Assembly: GCA_904066235.2 (NCBI GenBank)
Contig: CAJFCV020000001.1
Coordinates: 14,813,291 to 14,877,290 of the forward strand
Origin: Bursaphelenchus xylophilus
Lineage: Eukaryota; Nematoda; Chromadorea; Rhabditida; Aphelenchoididae
DNA: 64,000 nt
Direction of reading: 5' to 3'
Shown here: piece by piece, positions 23,330 to 33,500 of the stretch
How positions within the stretch are numbered: the first letter of the stretch is position 1
How the letters are laid out: each line of letters begins with the position of its first letter
Translations under genes and position numbers: made by a program
Notes under the pieces: model-generated
Databases searched by the model: none
Told to the model about the DNA's origin: nothing
The model's input: the letters and a program-made list of their open reading frames with translations, nothing else

Positions 23330-23439
23330 GAAAATTCTTAGTCATTTTACTGCAACGTTATGGAATTTTCCTATACACGGAACAACATGAAATACAACGT
23401 GATTTGAAAAGTTGATCTTTTTTCGCCTTTTTCCACCAA

Positions 23440-23650
23440 CGCACAGTCTATGTTTTCCCCATTTTCCTTGTTTGTCGCTCACGCACCGTGCATTCCGTTG
23501 TTTTAAGCCTTTTCTTCGAGTTTGCACTGTGCGGACGATTCAGCCAAATCGCGGTGATGCGGTCGGAAAAAGCCGACATCGCGGCGATATTTTGATGCAC
23601 GGTGCAAAAAATGCGCAAAAGGTGAAATGCACTGTGCAAAAATGGGGGCG
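23440..23650. repeat. Short GCAC-N-GTGC cluster
   Basis: About six motif copies with longer spacers, between the foldback at 21863 and the diverged repeat at 23695. Confidence 0.6.
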
Positions 23651-23694
23651 CTATGACTTTTCGGATCAACGAGAGCTTGAGTCAACTATACATA

Positions 23695-24145
23695 TGTATG
23701 TACTATGGACCGGCTCGGTTCGTCGTTATATGCATGGTGGAGGCTAGGAGAAGGCTTAGCTAGTAGAAATAATAAGATTTACCGGGACCTAGGATAGCTT
23801 ATAACCTATTTTGAGGCATTTTACACCAATAATGTCTAAACTCACATCAATAATATCTAGATAAAAGTTAAGGATCTTCGTTTTTTTGCCGCAAATTATG
23901 GTCTTGAATATGTTACAGTAACTCAGGGTAAAGAAAACTAACGTTAGTAAAAGGTAAAATTAGAAAAATTGGAAATACTGCAAGTCTTCGCCAAGTCTCC
24001 GCCAAGTCTCCGCCGAGCCTTCACCGACCATCCAACGGGTTTGCTAGGCCTCGTAGGCACTTTCTACGACCTTTTTTTTGGGTGTCCACCTTCTCTACGC
24101 CCCGTATCGATCGATTTTGTGTTGACCCGAACTGCCGTCGACCCG
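23695..24145 (+). repeat. Diverged direct repeat, copy 2
   Basis: Partner of 20810-21235. It keeps the same sequence of landmarks, including the TCTTCGCCAAGTCTCCGCC block and CAGTAACTCAGGGT. Non-coding. Confidence 0.75.
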
Positions 24146-24186
24146 AAAAGTCTGGACGCGAAAATTTCTACAGAAAATAAAATTTA

Positions 24187-24758
24187 ACAAGGAAAGTACT
24201 TCTATGGGGTGTGGAATTACCGGTCGAGATATATATCAAAAAATCCGCAAAAATTTTCTGATTCAGAATATATATAAATTAGCTGCCTAATTTTGGTCTG
24301 ATGACATGTTTTTGTCCTCAGAAGTTTTCTCGCGACACAATGCAAGGGTCTTTTTGACCGTGTTTTTACCAATAAAAAAATTTTGTTTTGTGCTAAAATA
24401 AATTTTGAGGCCTTGACAAGCCTTAAAATATCAAATTGGATTACAACTACACCTTAAAAGTAGTTCCAATGTAAAAAATGGGTTCTGGTGTGGCAAAAGG
24501 AACCGAACCCGTCCCCTTCGGATTCCCATTCTAGCGCTCTAACCACTCGGCCACACCGCTCTCTTCCGACGGAAGAGACCGAGCTCGCTTTTGTTGCCGC
24601 AGATTTTTTCCTCGAGAAATACATTTATTGATAAAACTCGTTAATAGACCAAAATTAGGCAGCTAATTTTTATATATTCTGAATCAGAAAATTTTTGCGA
24701 ATTTTTTGATATATATCTTGACCGGTAATTCCACACCCCATAGAAGTACTTTCCTTGT
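24187..24758. mobile_element. 572-bp inverted-repeat element carrying a tRNA-like module
   Basis: Inverted ends of ~115 bp: ACAAGGAAAGTACTTCTATG on the left; the right end is its exact inverse CATAGAAGTACTTTCCTTGT. The interior is largely unique and holds a tRNA-like sequence on the minus strand (24495-24566). No ORF. No clear target duplication could be read at the edges. Confidence 0.85.
24495..24566 (-). ncRNA. tRNA-like sequence inside an inverted-repeat element
   Basis: 72 nt on minus with a perfect 7-bp acceptor stem (GGTGTGG/CCACACC), an A-box like TGGCCGAGTGGTTAG, and a B-box-like GGGTTCGGTTCC. The anticodon stem has at least two mismatches and the T stem is imperfect. It is therefore more likely a tRNA-derived promoter or pseudogene than a working tRNA. 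The anticodon cannot be assigned safely. Confidence 0.55.
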
Positions 24759-24759
24759 A

Positions 24760-25390
24760 AGCATTTTCAAATGAAAAATAGTGGCTGTCGTCATACCGTT
24801 TGGCCTACGCAATCCCTGAACGCTTGTTCGAAGGCACTAGACCATGCACGTCTGCTATATTCACAATGAGATTTTATTCTCATTGTTCTTGACTTCCAGT
24901 CCAAAGAATAAGTTTTCTATCCGCTGTAACCTCTTGATTAAGCATCAATCCAAAAAATACGAAATGTAATTAAAAATAGAAATTATTTTCAAAAAAAATG
25001 CGATCCTGAAGTAAAAAATATTTATATAGAAAACCCGAAACGCTAGACGTAAATCCATGGGATGCGAACTGGATCAGCCTCGCCCATTCTCATCGATGTT
25101 TTCTTCGCTTTCTCCCGGCTTTGTCGGTCATCCGTCGATTGAGATCGATCACAGCTCAAACGCACATCACAGCTGGTGTTTATAATGTGATCAAAACAAG
25201 TTATTTAGATGTTTCAAGGGGATTTTTAAGATCACAAATAAAGTTTTTTTTATAATGTTTATTTTATTGGATGATCAAAAAAATGTGACCAAAATTCAAA
25301 ATAAATATTGAAAAAAATAATAAAATTAATTGATATGCCTTGAGGTAGTCGTTGGCAGTGGAAAATATTTTAAAATTATGACTTCAAAAA
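24760..25390. other. Non-coding stretch downstream of the protease gene
   Basis: AT-rich with no coding exon seen. TTTATT at about 25258 gives an AATAAA on minus, roughly 130 nt after the protease stop, and may be its poly(A) signal. Confidence 0.45.
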
Positions 25391-25393
25391 AGG

Positions 25394-28300
25394 TTAATTC
25401 CTCGGGACCGAGTAGTAAAATCCATCGGCCGTTCTGTAGACGCCATTGCCCAAGTATTCCCAGCCATTTGGGACTTGTCCTTGATTTTGACTATTCTGCC
25501 CAAGTTGCCCATTTCGATTCTGGCCTTTATTTTGACCATTATTCTGGCCATTCTGACCAAATTGCCCATTCTGCCCAACTTGCCCTTTCTGACCAAGTTG
25601 CCCATTTTGATTCTGCCTTTGATTTTCACCATTCTGACCTCGATTCCCACCATTCTGACCAAATTGCCCATTCTGCCCATTTCCTCCACCTTGAACTTGC
25701 TCAGGTGTTCCTGACCCTCCACCGCTCCCTTTGATCGCCGCAAATGCAATTCTTTTCTTCTTCACATCATAGACTTGGCAATAATCCCGAATAAACGCAT
25801 CCCCAAAGATCCAGAAGCCGAAATCGCCGGACGAAACCGCGATCTGACAGTTCCCACTGTCACTCTTCGCTCCAAGCATCAAACTTTTCGCGTTGATACT
25901 GTAAGTCTGGCCATTTATCGAGAGCGAGATCTTGGCGGTCGATTGGCAATTCACGTAATAAGCGCCACCACTGGATGTGGCGCCCAATTCGCTGGTGAAT
26001 TGTTGAATATTGTCCGATGGAATGACAATATAAGCGGTGCCGGTGTCGGAAATTGCCTGAAATGGGGGTCTACAGTTTGGAGAGCGATTATTTCGATTTT
26101 TGATCTCACCACGAAACCCTGAAAAGTCGAAATTTTCTGAGAAATTCGGTGACTTTTAATAAAAATTGTCAAATTTTTTACAGTGGGGGACCTGATCCAG
26201 TGGCAAAAAAAGCACCATTTTGCATCCGGGAGGTCTCAAAAATGTGGCAAGATGCTTCCCTTTCCAAGTGAAAAAACTCCGATTTTAAAAGCGCGCCCGC
26301 TCTTTTTGTGAGGGCCTTTCAAAACGAAGTTTTTTCACTTGGAGAGGGAAGCATTTTGCCACATTTTTGATGCTTCCCGGATGCAAAATGGCATGTTTTT
26401 TGCCCCTGGATCAGGTCCCTCACTGTATTTCTATCCCTTACCTTAAAATTCGAGGCGCTAAAGCTCCCAACACTCAGTGTGTTCACCACGAATTGCCAAT
26501 ACGGAGTGCCAGTTGTCAATGGGATCCATTGATAATCACTTTCACAATTCTTACTGTCAAACCCACCCAGCGTGATTTGCCCTCCATTGGGGCAAGTTCC
26601 CGCCTCACAATCTTGGAAATACGCCGTGAAAATTGGCTCGTCGAAAACGCCTTCATTCACTCCTTGAATAAAGATTGGCGTGTTTTCGTCGGTCGCAAAA
26701 GACAAGCCGAGAATTCCTCCGTCCTGGAAAGTCATCTGCTCTCCCACACCGAAGGTGACCGGATTTTTCAACGGCAGCGTTGAAGAGCCATTGCCGAAGG
26801 CGAACTTGTCCGTATAGTATTTCCCGGCCGCTGTTCCGGTCCCATAACTGACCGAAAATTGTCTTCCCGTATCCGAAGCCGTCGACGAAGCCGACGGGTT
26901 GTAGGTGGCGCCGCTTTTACAGCTGCTGGCGTAGAAGCCGCTGGACGTGCAGCCTTGTCCCGGCACCCACAGCAGATTGGAGCCGGTGTCGAATTGCAGT
27001 TCGAAGCTCTGAGGGGGCGTCCCCAAAGAAATGACCCCTTTGTACCAAATATCGTTTTGATTTGCAACAGTGAGGCCAAGCACGTCTTCCAGAACTCCTG
27101 AAGAGACAATGAGAAAAGGAGACATACCGCAAGTTCGAATCCGCAAGTTCGAATGCCTAAAGTTCGAATGACTAAAGTTCGAACGACCTCCAGTTCGAAC
27201 TACCTAATCTTCGAATGACCGTAACTTTGAATGACCTAAAGTTCGAATGACTAAAGTTCGAAAATGAAAAAAAAGTTAATTAATATTTAAATTATAATTT
27301 GCATATAATTATTTTGCAAAATACACTTCCTCTTCAATCATTCATTCATCCTTTACGATGGAGGTTGGTTGTCCGAACACTCTGACCGGCAACGAACGCG
27401 CTGTTCTTCATGTCGACCTGGTCAATATTCGTCATGGAGCCAATCCAACTGTGTCTTTCTCGGTTTGGGTTTGTCGAACTGGATTAGGTTTGTCGAACTG
27501 GGCCCAGTTTAGTATCGACCTTCAAATCCTTCCTTTAGTGCAACATTTGAATAAAACCCGAATTTTGCTCATTTATGGGAAATTTTCATTCTGAGGGAGG
27601 TCGGTTGACCGCTCTTTCAGAGATCTAAAAAATCTAAATTTTGGGTGAAAAAGAGTTGCGAAGTTATGAAACAATTCGTAAATGGCACAATAACCGTAAT
27701 AAATGTGAAAAATACGAGATGCTTGATATTTAACACAATCGCTTTCATTCAGATTATCTGTCTTTACAGTTCAAACGTATATAAAACTTCATTCATCATA
27801 GTTCATCTTAAAAATGCGTTGATTTTGCAAATAAAAAGTGTCTAATATGCCTGTATCCTGTCAATCACGAAAATGTAATCTAAGCCCGAGCAAAAAGCCC
27901 ACTAAGAAATTGTGGTACCCTCTTTTTCGTCGAATATTATAGTTCATTTATTGAAAATGTCAGAGAACCCCCAGGAGATGTTGTTCATGACCTCAGGTAT
28001 ACTTAACATTTGTTTTTTATTTGTATTTACAATTTTTTCTGAAGATCGAAAAATCTTCAGAGCTCTGAGAGAGCAGTCAACCGACCTCACCCAGACTGAA
28101 AATTTCCCATAAATGAGCAAAATTCGGGCTTTATTCAAATGTTGCACTAAATGAAGGATTTGAAGGTCGATACTAAACTGGGCCCTGGAGGTCGTTCGAA
28201 CTTTAGTCATTCGAACTTTAGGCTTTCGAACTTGCTGATTCGAACTTGCGGTGGGTAACCGTTTTTTGGATACCAAAAAAAACGGCTTTGCGAGCAGAGC

Positions 28301-28957
28301 AGCAGTTTTTTTTCACAGGGCAAAAAAATCGCGTGTGAGGCAGATTTAAACTTGGGGTTTTTCGAACTTGCGGTAGGCGTTCGGAGACCCACCGCATTCG
28401 ATTCTTTTTTTTTCATTCTGCATTTTTTATATTTTCATATTTCGAACTTCCGGTTTTCGATCTTTTGGTTTTTCTAATTTGAGGTTTTTCGAACTTCTAG
28501 TATTCGAACTTGCGGCATTCGAACTTGCGGCATTCGAACTTTTGGTTGTCGAACTTGGGGTTTTTCGAACTTCCGGTAGGCGGTCAATGAAAACAGTTTC
28601 TGAATTGAAAACGAGCAATTTTTGTTAGGAAAATTGGAATTTTTCCAATTTTCTCAAAATTTTACATACTCAAAAAGATGATCGAATATCTCGGCTCTCG
28701 CCATAAAGAAAAAGCTAAAATTTTCAGGCATTGAAGTGTGCTCTAGACAGAATGTTTGAGCAGAATTTAAACGAAATCCGAGCGTCCTGCCTCGAGAAAT
28801 TTCTCTTGGAATATTAGTAACTCTTACTTCCTTTGGCCCATTTTCGATTGTGCAAAGTTGTAGCACCCTGCTGTTTTCTCAGTTGATACTTCAACACAGC
28901 ACTGTCAACCAGCCAAACACACAGTAGAACAACCAAAGCAGCTGGAATTCTCATCAT
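25394..28957 (-). CDS. Secreted pepsin-like aspartic protease with Gly/Gln/Asn-rich tail
   Basis: Peptidase family A1. Exons: 28957-28828, 27097-26442 and 26056-25394, giving 482 aa with exact phases. Exon 1 encodes a signal peptide (MRIPAALVVLLCVWLVDS) and a basic propeptide start (VLKYQLRKQQ). Catalytic motifs: FDTGS with Asp80, the flap SYGTG with Tyr128, and the second ISDTGTA with Asp266. Both active-site Asp are intact, and paired Cys occur as in the family. After the A1 fold (ending near AFAAIKG, residue 371) comes an unusual ~110-aa extension: a Gly-Gln-Asn repeat region (about 385-456), then a conserved-looking end with GWEYLGNGVYRTADGFYYSV. It probably acts in the gut lumen, lysosome or secretion. 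Intron 1 holds the 1.47-kb transposon; intron 2 holds a Tc1-type mini-element. The gene is divergent from ATP synthase d, 550 bp away. Confidence 0.9.
26181..26425. mobile_element. Tc1/mariner-type mini-element (CAGTGGGGGACC ends)
   Basis: A foldback with ends CAGTGGGGGACCTGATCCAG and the inverse, flanked by TA on both sides (TTA/CAGTG and CACTG/TA). TA target sites and CAGT termini are the hallmark of Tc1/mariner. No ORF. It lies in intron 2 of the protease gene. Relatives at 31521, 40817 and 62218. Confidence 0.85.
27118..28585. mobile_element. 1.47-kb foldback transposon, copy 2, in protease intron 1
   Basis: Near base-for-base copy of 21863-23329, in the same orientation, with one extra T in a T-run. 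It ends 20 nt 5' of the exon 2 acceptor (minus strand), so it fills almost the whole intron. The flanks resemble each other (CAATGAGAAAA and CAATGAAAACA) but are not a perfect duplication. The two flanks differ from those of copy 1, so only the element itself is shared. Confidence 0.9.
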
Positions 28958-29500
28958 ATCCCACTAATTTTGACCAACTTGATATTATAGTAGGAAATGA
29001 AATGTCAAAGCTCACGGAAAATCGCAACATTTTATACTCAAAGCCTTCGTCGAGCTTCAGGCAGACATCTGAGCACATCTGACGTTCATTATCTCATGAC
29101 CCTATTGTCTTATTTGTCGTATTTTTGAAGGAAAAAGGAAATTCGTAAATTTTTATATAAATTTTCGAAATTTCATTGTTTATCATGGTATTTACTCAGC
29201 TGAAATAGCATATTTTTATTGTTTATGCTATCCTTTGTTCTGTTTTCTTACTTCCGATCAGTTAGAGGCCATTTTGTAGACCAAATGTTTTCGCTGCGGA
29301 ACCAAATTCATTTTCTTGGCATTGTGTTGCAAGCTCTTTTTCTCGTTCATCCCAAGGTTTTTTGCTATTTTATGATGTTCTCCGTGGAGTTTACGCGTTT
29401 CTGAAGGGTAAAATACGGAATTCTGTATTTTGATATGGGGTGCTCGCTATTTCCACAATTTTTGATTTTCGTCTTTTTATTTTTATTGAGAGAGTTATGC

Positions 29501-29507
29501 TTTTAGA
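29501..29507 (+). promoter_or_regulatory. Likely spliced-leader acceptor of ATP synthase d
   Basis: TTTTAG stands two bases before the ATG after a T-rich run, with no upstream coding exon. This is the arrangement expected for trans-splicing of a leader. Confidence 0.5.
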
Positions 29508-30392
29508 ATGTCGGCGGCCAAGCGAGTTGCTCAGTCGTCGGTCAACTGGGCTAAATTGTCCGACAAGTTGATTCCCTCTCATCAAGCTGAGTTGGCTCGT
29601 CTCAGAGGCCAGAACAGCACCTTCGGAGCAATGTAAGCAATATGTTATTGTTTGTTAGAGTTTTAGGTAAATACAAGTAGGATATTATCATGAAGGCTTG
29701 AAAGAATAGCGATTCTCTATCTAGAGGACAGATTTGCTATCTCGGAGATGAGAAGAATTAATTTTACCCTAATTCATACTTCTTCACCATGTATTATATA
29801 AATATTTTAGTGTAAACCAACTTCCCGCTGATCTGCCTAAGGTTGACTTTGCTCAGCTGAAGAAGGAGCTCCCTGACCATGTCGCTGTTCTTGATTCGCT
29901 CCAGAAGCAATTTGAAGCCATCAAGATTCCTTATGGTGAAGTCCCAAAGGAATTGAACGCTGAGGTCGACAAATGGGTCAAGTTCAACGATGCTCGTGTG
30001 AAGTTGAACAATTTGAAGGCAGCTGATGGTGCTGAGGAGGCCAAGAAGAAGGTGGGTTTAATTTCCAAAAAAAATTATATTGCACTTGGGGTTTATATAA
30101 AAAGGTTTGATTCTAGGAAGAGAAATGGGCAAGTGCTCCTCCAGTTGAGCAGATGGCTCGTGAGCACTTTGTTCAATACTTCCCCAAACACTTCACCGAC
30201 TACCGTTATCAGAAGCGTATTCGTAAGTTATTTTTTTCTTTTGGGTCTTCGAGATTTAGATAAAAGGTTGTATTTCACCTGATCATTTCAGCTGATCCAA
30301 CTGGAGTCGGCTTCAACGAGTCCGAGGCGATTGAGACCCGTTTCCGCGACTACAAAGTTCTTCGCCGTCCAGACAAGGTCGACGACCATTAG
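29508..30392 (+). CDS. atp-5: ATP synthase subunit d, mitochondrial
   Basis: Exons 29508-29632, 29811-30051, 30117-30222 and 30292-30392, giving 190 aa with all phases consistent, which is the normal length for nematode subunit d. It is part of the peripheral stalk (stator) of mitochondrial F1Fo ATP synthase, linking F1 to the membrane sector. Recognised by the N-terminus AAKRVAQSSVNWAKLSDKL, then QLPADLPKVDF, VLDSLQKQFEAIKIPYGEVP, FVQYFPKHFTDYRYQ and the end DYKVLRRPDKVDDH, all close to the C. elegans protein as I know it. The family has a helical, mostly amphipathic structure with no membrane span. An AATAAA follows about 70 nt after the stop. Confidence 0.95.
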
Positions 30393-30458
30393 ATTTCCCC
30401 AAGTACAATTTATTTGACCAACCCGTTATTGGTTTAGGTCTTCAGGATTTTTGTGGGA

Positions 30459-30464
30459 AATAAA
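30459..30464 (+). terminator. AATAAA poly(A) signal of ATP synthase d
   Basis: AATAAA 67 nt after the TAG stop; a T-rich region follows. The next coding sequence is convergent (IFT70, minus, stop at 30570), so the two 3' ends lie about 100 bp apart. Confidence 0.65.
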
Positions 30465-30569
30465 GTAGTTCTATAATAAATTTAGACCATGTTTGGCGAT
30501 TTATCGGTTAGCAAGGACATGAATATCTATAATTTAGAGATTAAATGAGTTTCCGAGGGGAAAAATATG

Positions 30570-33500
30570 TCACAAGTCCAAAAGTTTGAGCAAAATAGCC
30601 TTCAGCGTTCTCGCTTCATACGCAACGGTCTTCCTAGGGTCCGTCACTTGACTTTGGACCATTAGGCCGTCCGTTTGTGTTGAAATGTCCTTCCCGTGCA
30701 CTGAAATTCATGATGAATAATATAATTGATCTCTAGTTTCATTTCCACTCACCTTCGCAGTGTTCTAGAAATGCCATGCAAGCCATTAGGATGTCATCTC
30801 GGACCATTAGGATTTGTTTCGCGATCTGTTCGAACATGGCGAGAAGGCATCGCTTCGAAAAATGCCAGGTATCCAGTCCCAATTTTTGCTCATACGGCTC
30901 CAAAGAGCCGATTACACGCGTAATTCCGAATTCGTAGTTGCCCTTGGCGCAGTAGAGAGTGCCAATGACCAGATTAATGATGCAAAAATGGAAGGATTTC
31001 TTCTTGGGGTTCTTCATTTCCTCCTTCTCGACGCGTTTCATGATTTCTTCGGCGGTATCGTTCGCATTTCCGAGGATATAACAGACGCAGGCGTTGGCCA
31101 GGACAATTGCGCTGATGTCTAACATCTGAAGAGGAAATTTGGACCTTTAAAAATGATTCAAAATTCAAATTTCGACATTATTTTAGGCGCAAAATTGATG
31201 ATGAAAAAAAATTTCCAAAAATTTTAAAATTCGCTTACCTTTTCAAACTTTGTGTTGATTATAGGCGCGTAGCACTCCGAGGCTTCCTTGTATTTCTCCT
31301 GAAGTTTGATTTGTTGAGGTTTTTTCACCTACCTGCATGTATAAGGTATGAGCCAGGTTCAACATCCAAGTCTCGTTTAGACTGCAAAATTCCGAAGATC
31401 TTGAGAAAAGACTCTCCACATTCGAATATTCCTCCCTCTCCCAAACAATTCGAGCCTGTGCCATCAGAACTGGGATATATCTGAAAAAAAGTTTAACTTA
31501 AACTTGATGAGTTTATAATACAGTGGGGGACTTGCTCCTGTGGCAAAAAACGTACCATTTTGCATCCGGGATGTATCAAAAATGTGGCAAAATGCTTCCC
31601 TCTCCAAGTGAAAAAACTTCGTTTTGAAATCTGAGTTTTTCACTTGGAGAGGGAGGTATTTTGCCATATTTTTTATGCTTCCTGGATGCAAAATGATACG
31701 TTTTTTGCCACTAGATCAGGTCTCCCACTGTACTAACGAAATTGTAAGAAAATTAAAAATTTTCGGAATTTCTGCGCCTTTTTTGGAAACTCAAATCCTA
31801 TATTACCTATCCATGCACTCTTTGATATCGTCCTTCGCCCTTTCGATCTCCTTTTTGTCTCCGGAGTCCATGACTTCCTTCAGTTTTTGATGCGCCTTCC
31901 GCAACTGATTCAGCTGGTCCGCTGTGAGTGCGTCGAACTTGTTGTAAGCGTCGGTCGGCGAGGATTGTTGACTAATCAAGGCGTCTAGGTAGTCAAACAT
32001 GTATTGAGTCAGATATTTGTAGGTTAAATGGGCATTTTCGGCCAACACATCGGCCGCCAAGTCGTAGTACTGGAAATGAAAAAATTGATTGGGCCAAAAA
32101 GCTCAAATTTTTGCAGAGACATTCTAGGCCAACGTTGATTTATGTCAGGAAATTCTAAACTACCCTTTGCAAGTCATTTTCTTTGATTTTTCTCAAACGT
32201 CCCACGAAATTACGGATTTTCAGGTTTTCGTCATGGGACCAAAAATCTAATCCCTTCGATTTTCTTCAATTTCAGCACGAATATTCTATACAGCCAAAGT
32301 ATTAACTCCTGAAACTTTCAGCTGTCACTTTGCAAGGAGAGCAGAAAAAGTCATCGCTGAAAAAATGGGTTTCTCTGACCGACTCTTCTCATTTTACGGA
32401 ATCTCTCGCAAAAAGTTGAATATCTTGGCTCTCCTAGCAGAGCGAGAGCTGAAATTTTCAACAGTTAATACTTCGGCTATATAGAATATTCGCGCTGAAA
32501 TTGAAGGAAATCGAAGATTTGTATTTTTGGTCCCACAACGAAAACCTGAAAACCCGTAATTTCGTGGGAAGTTTGAGAAAAATGAAAGAAAATGACTAGC
32601 AAAGGGTAGTTTAGAATTTCCTGATATAAATCAACGTTTTTTGCCTTTTGAGTGAGGGAAACCTAACCTCATATCTGCAGTATAACAACAATAAATTGGC
32701 GAAAGTCTCCGGAGGGAATGGATTTTGTGTGAGAAGATACTGCAGCCTCGCGAAACTGTCCGCAAAATTCGAATCGACACTCATAAGTGCTTGATTATGC
32801 AACGTGACCGGGTCCAATTCCTCCTCACTTCTGGGAGGCATGTCGGTCAGACAGGCCGCCGCTTTTTCCATATTTTTCGATTTGTATTCGATGGCAAATC
32901 GAAGATTCAACGCCTCAATTAACGCTGTTTCATTGAGAATCATGGTGTTTCCAACTGATCGGACTTCAATTCCATCGGTTACGGTGCCTACGCCGAGCTC
33001 TGAAGAGAGAAATTGGGGGGAAAATGGGCGAGGTTTGATGAAATTTGGGGCAACTGCATTTTCTTTTTATAAAAAAGGGTTTTTTCAAATTTCAATTTTT
33101 TCGGTTTTTTGATTCGAAATTAAAAAAAAAAAAAAAAATCGATTTTTTAAAACTTCAGTTTTTTCAAAATTTCACATTTTTCAAAAAAAAAAAAAAAAAA
33201 AAAAATGCTCCAAATTTTACCTGGATGATCTTTGACTCCCCTCTCTACAATATCCGCTATATATCGCATCGTCTGTTCGGTCTCCCCCAACTGATAATGG
33301 CAGAGTGCCAAAGAATAGGCCAAATCGGCCTGAAATCCATGAACCGAGGTGGCATTTTTGAATCGCTCGATAGCTTTCGGGTAATCCCCAAGCTTGAATT
33401 CGATACAAGCCAAATTGACTTCCTGGTCCGGGTCGTCGTCTTCGAACTGTTCGACCAGTAATCTTGAGGTGTTCACGTCGTCTTCACGGTACTTTATGGC

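Noticed and set aside
22103..23390. Frames of 60-110 aa inside the 1.47-kb element (and again at 27358-28618)
   Set aside because: No transposase motifs. Frames on both strands follow the internal inverted repeat, so the element is non-autonomous.
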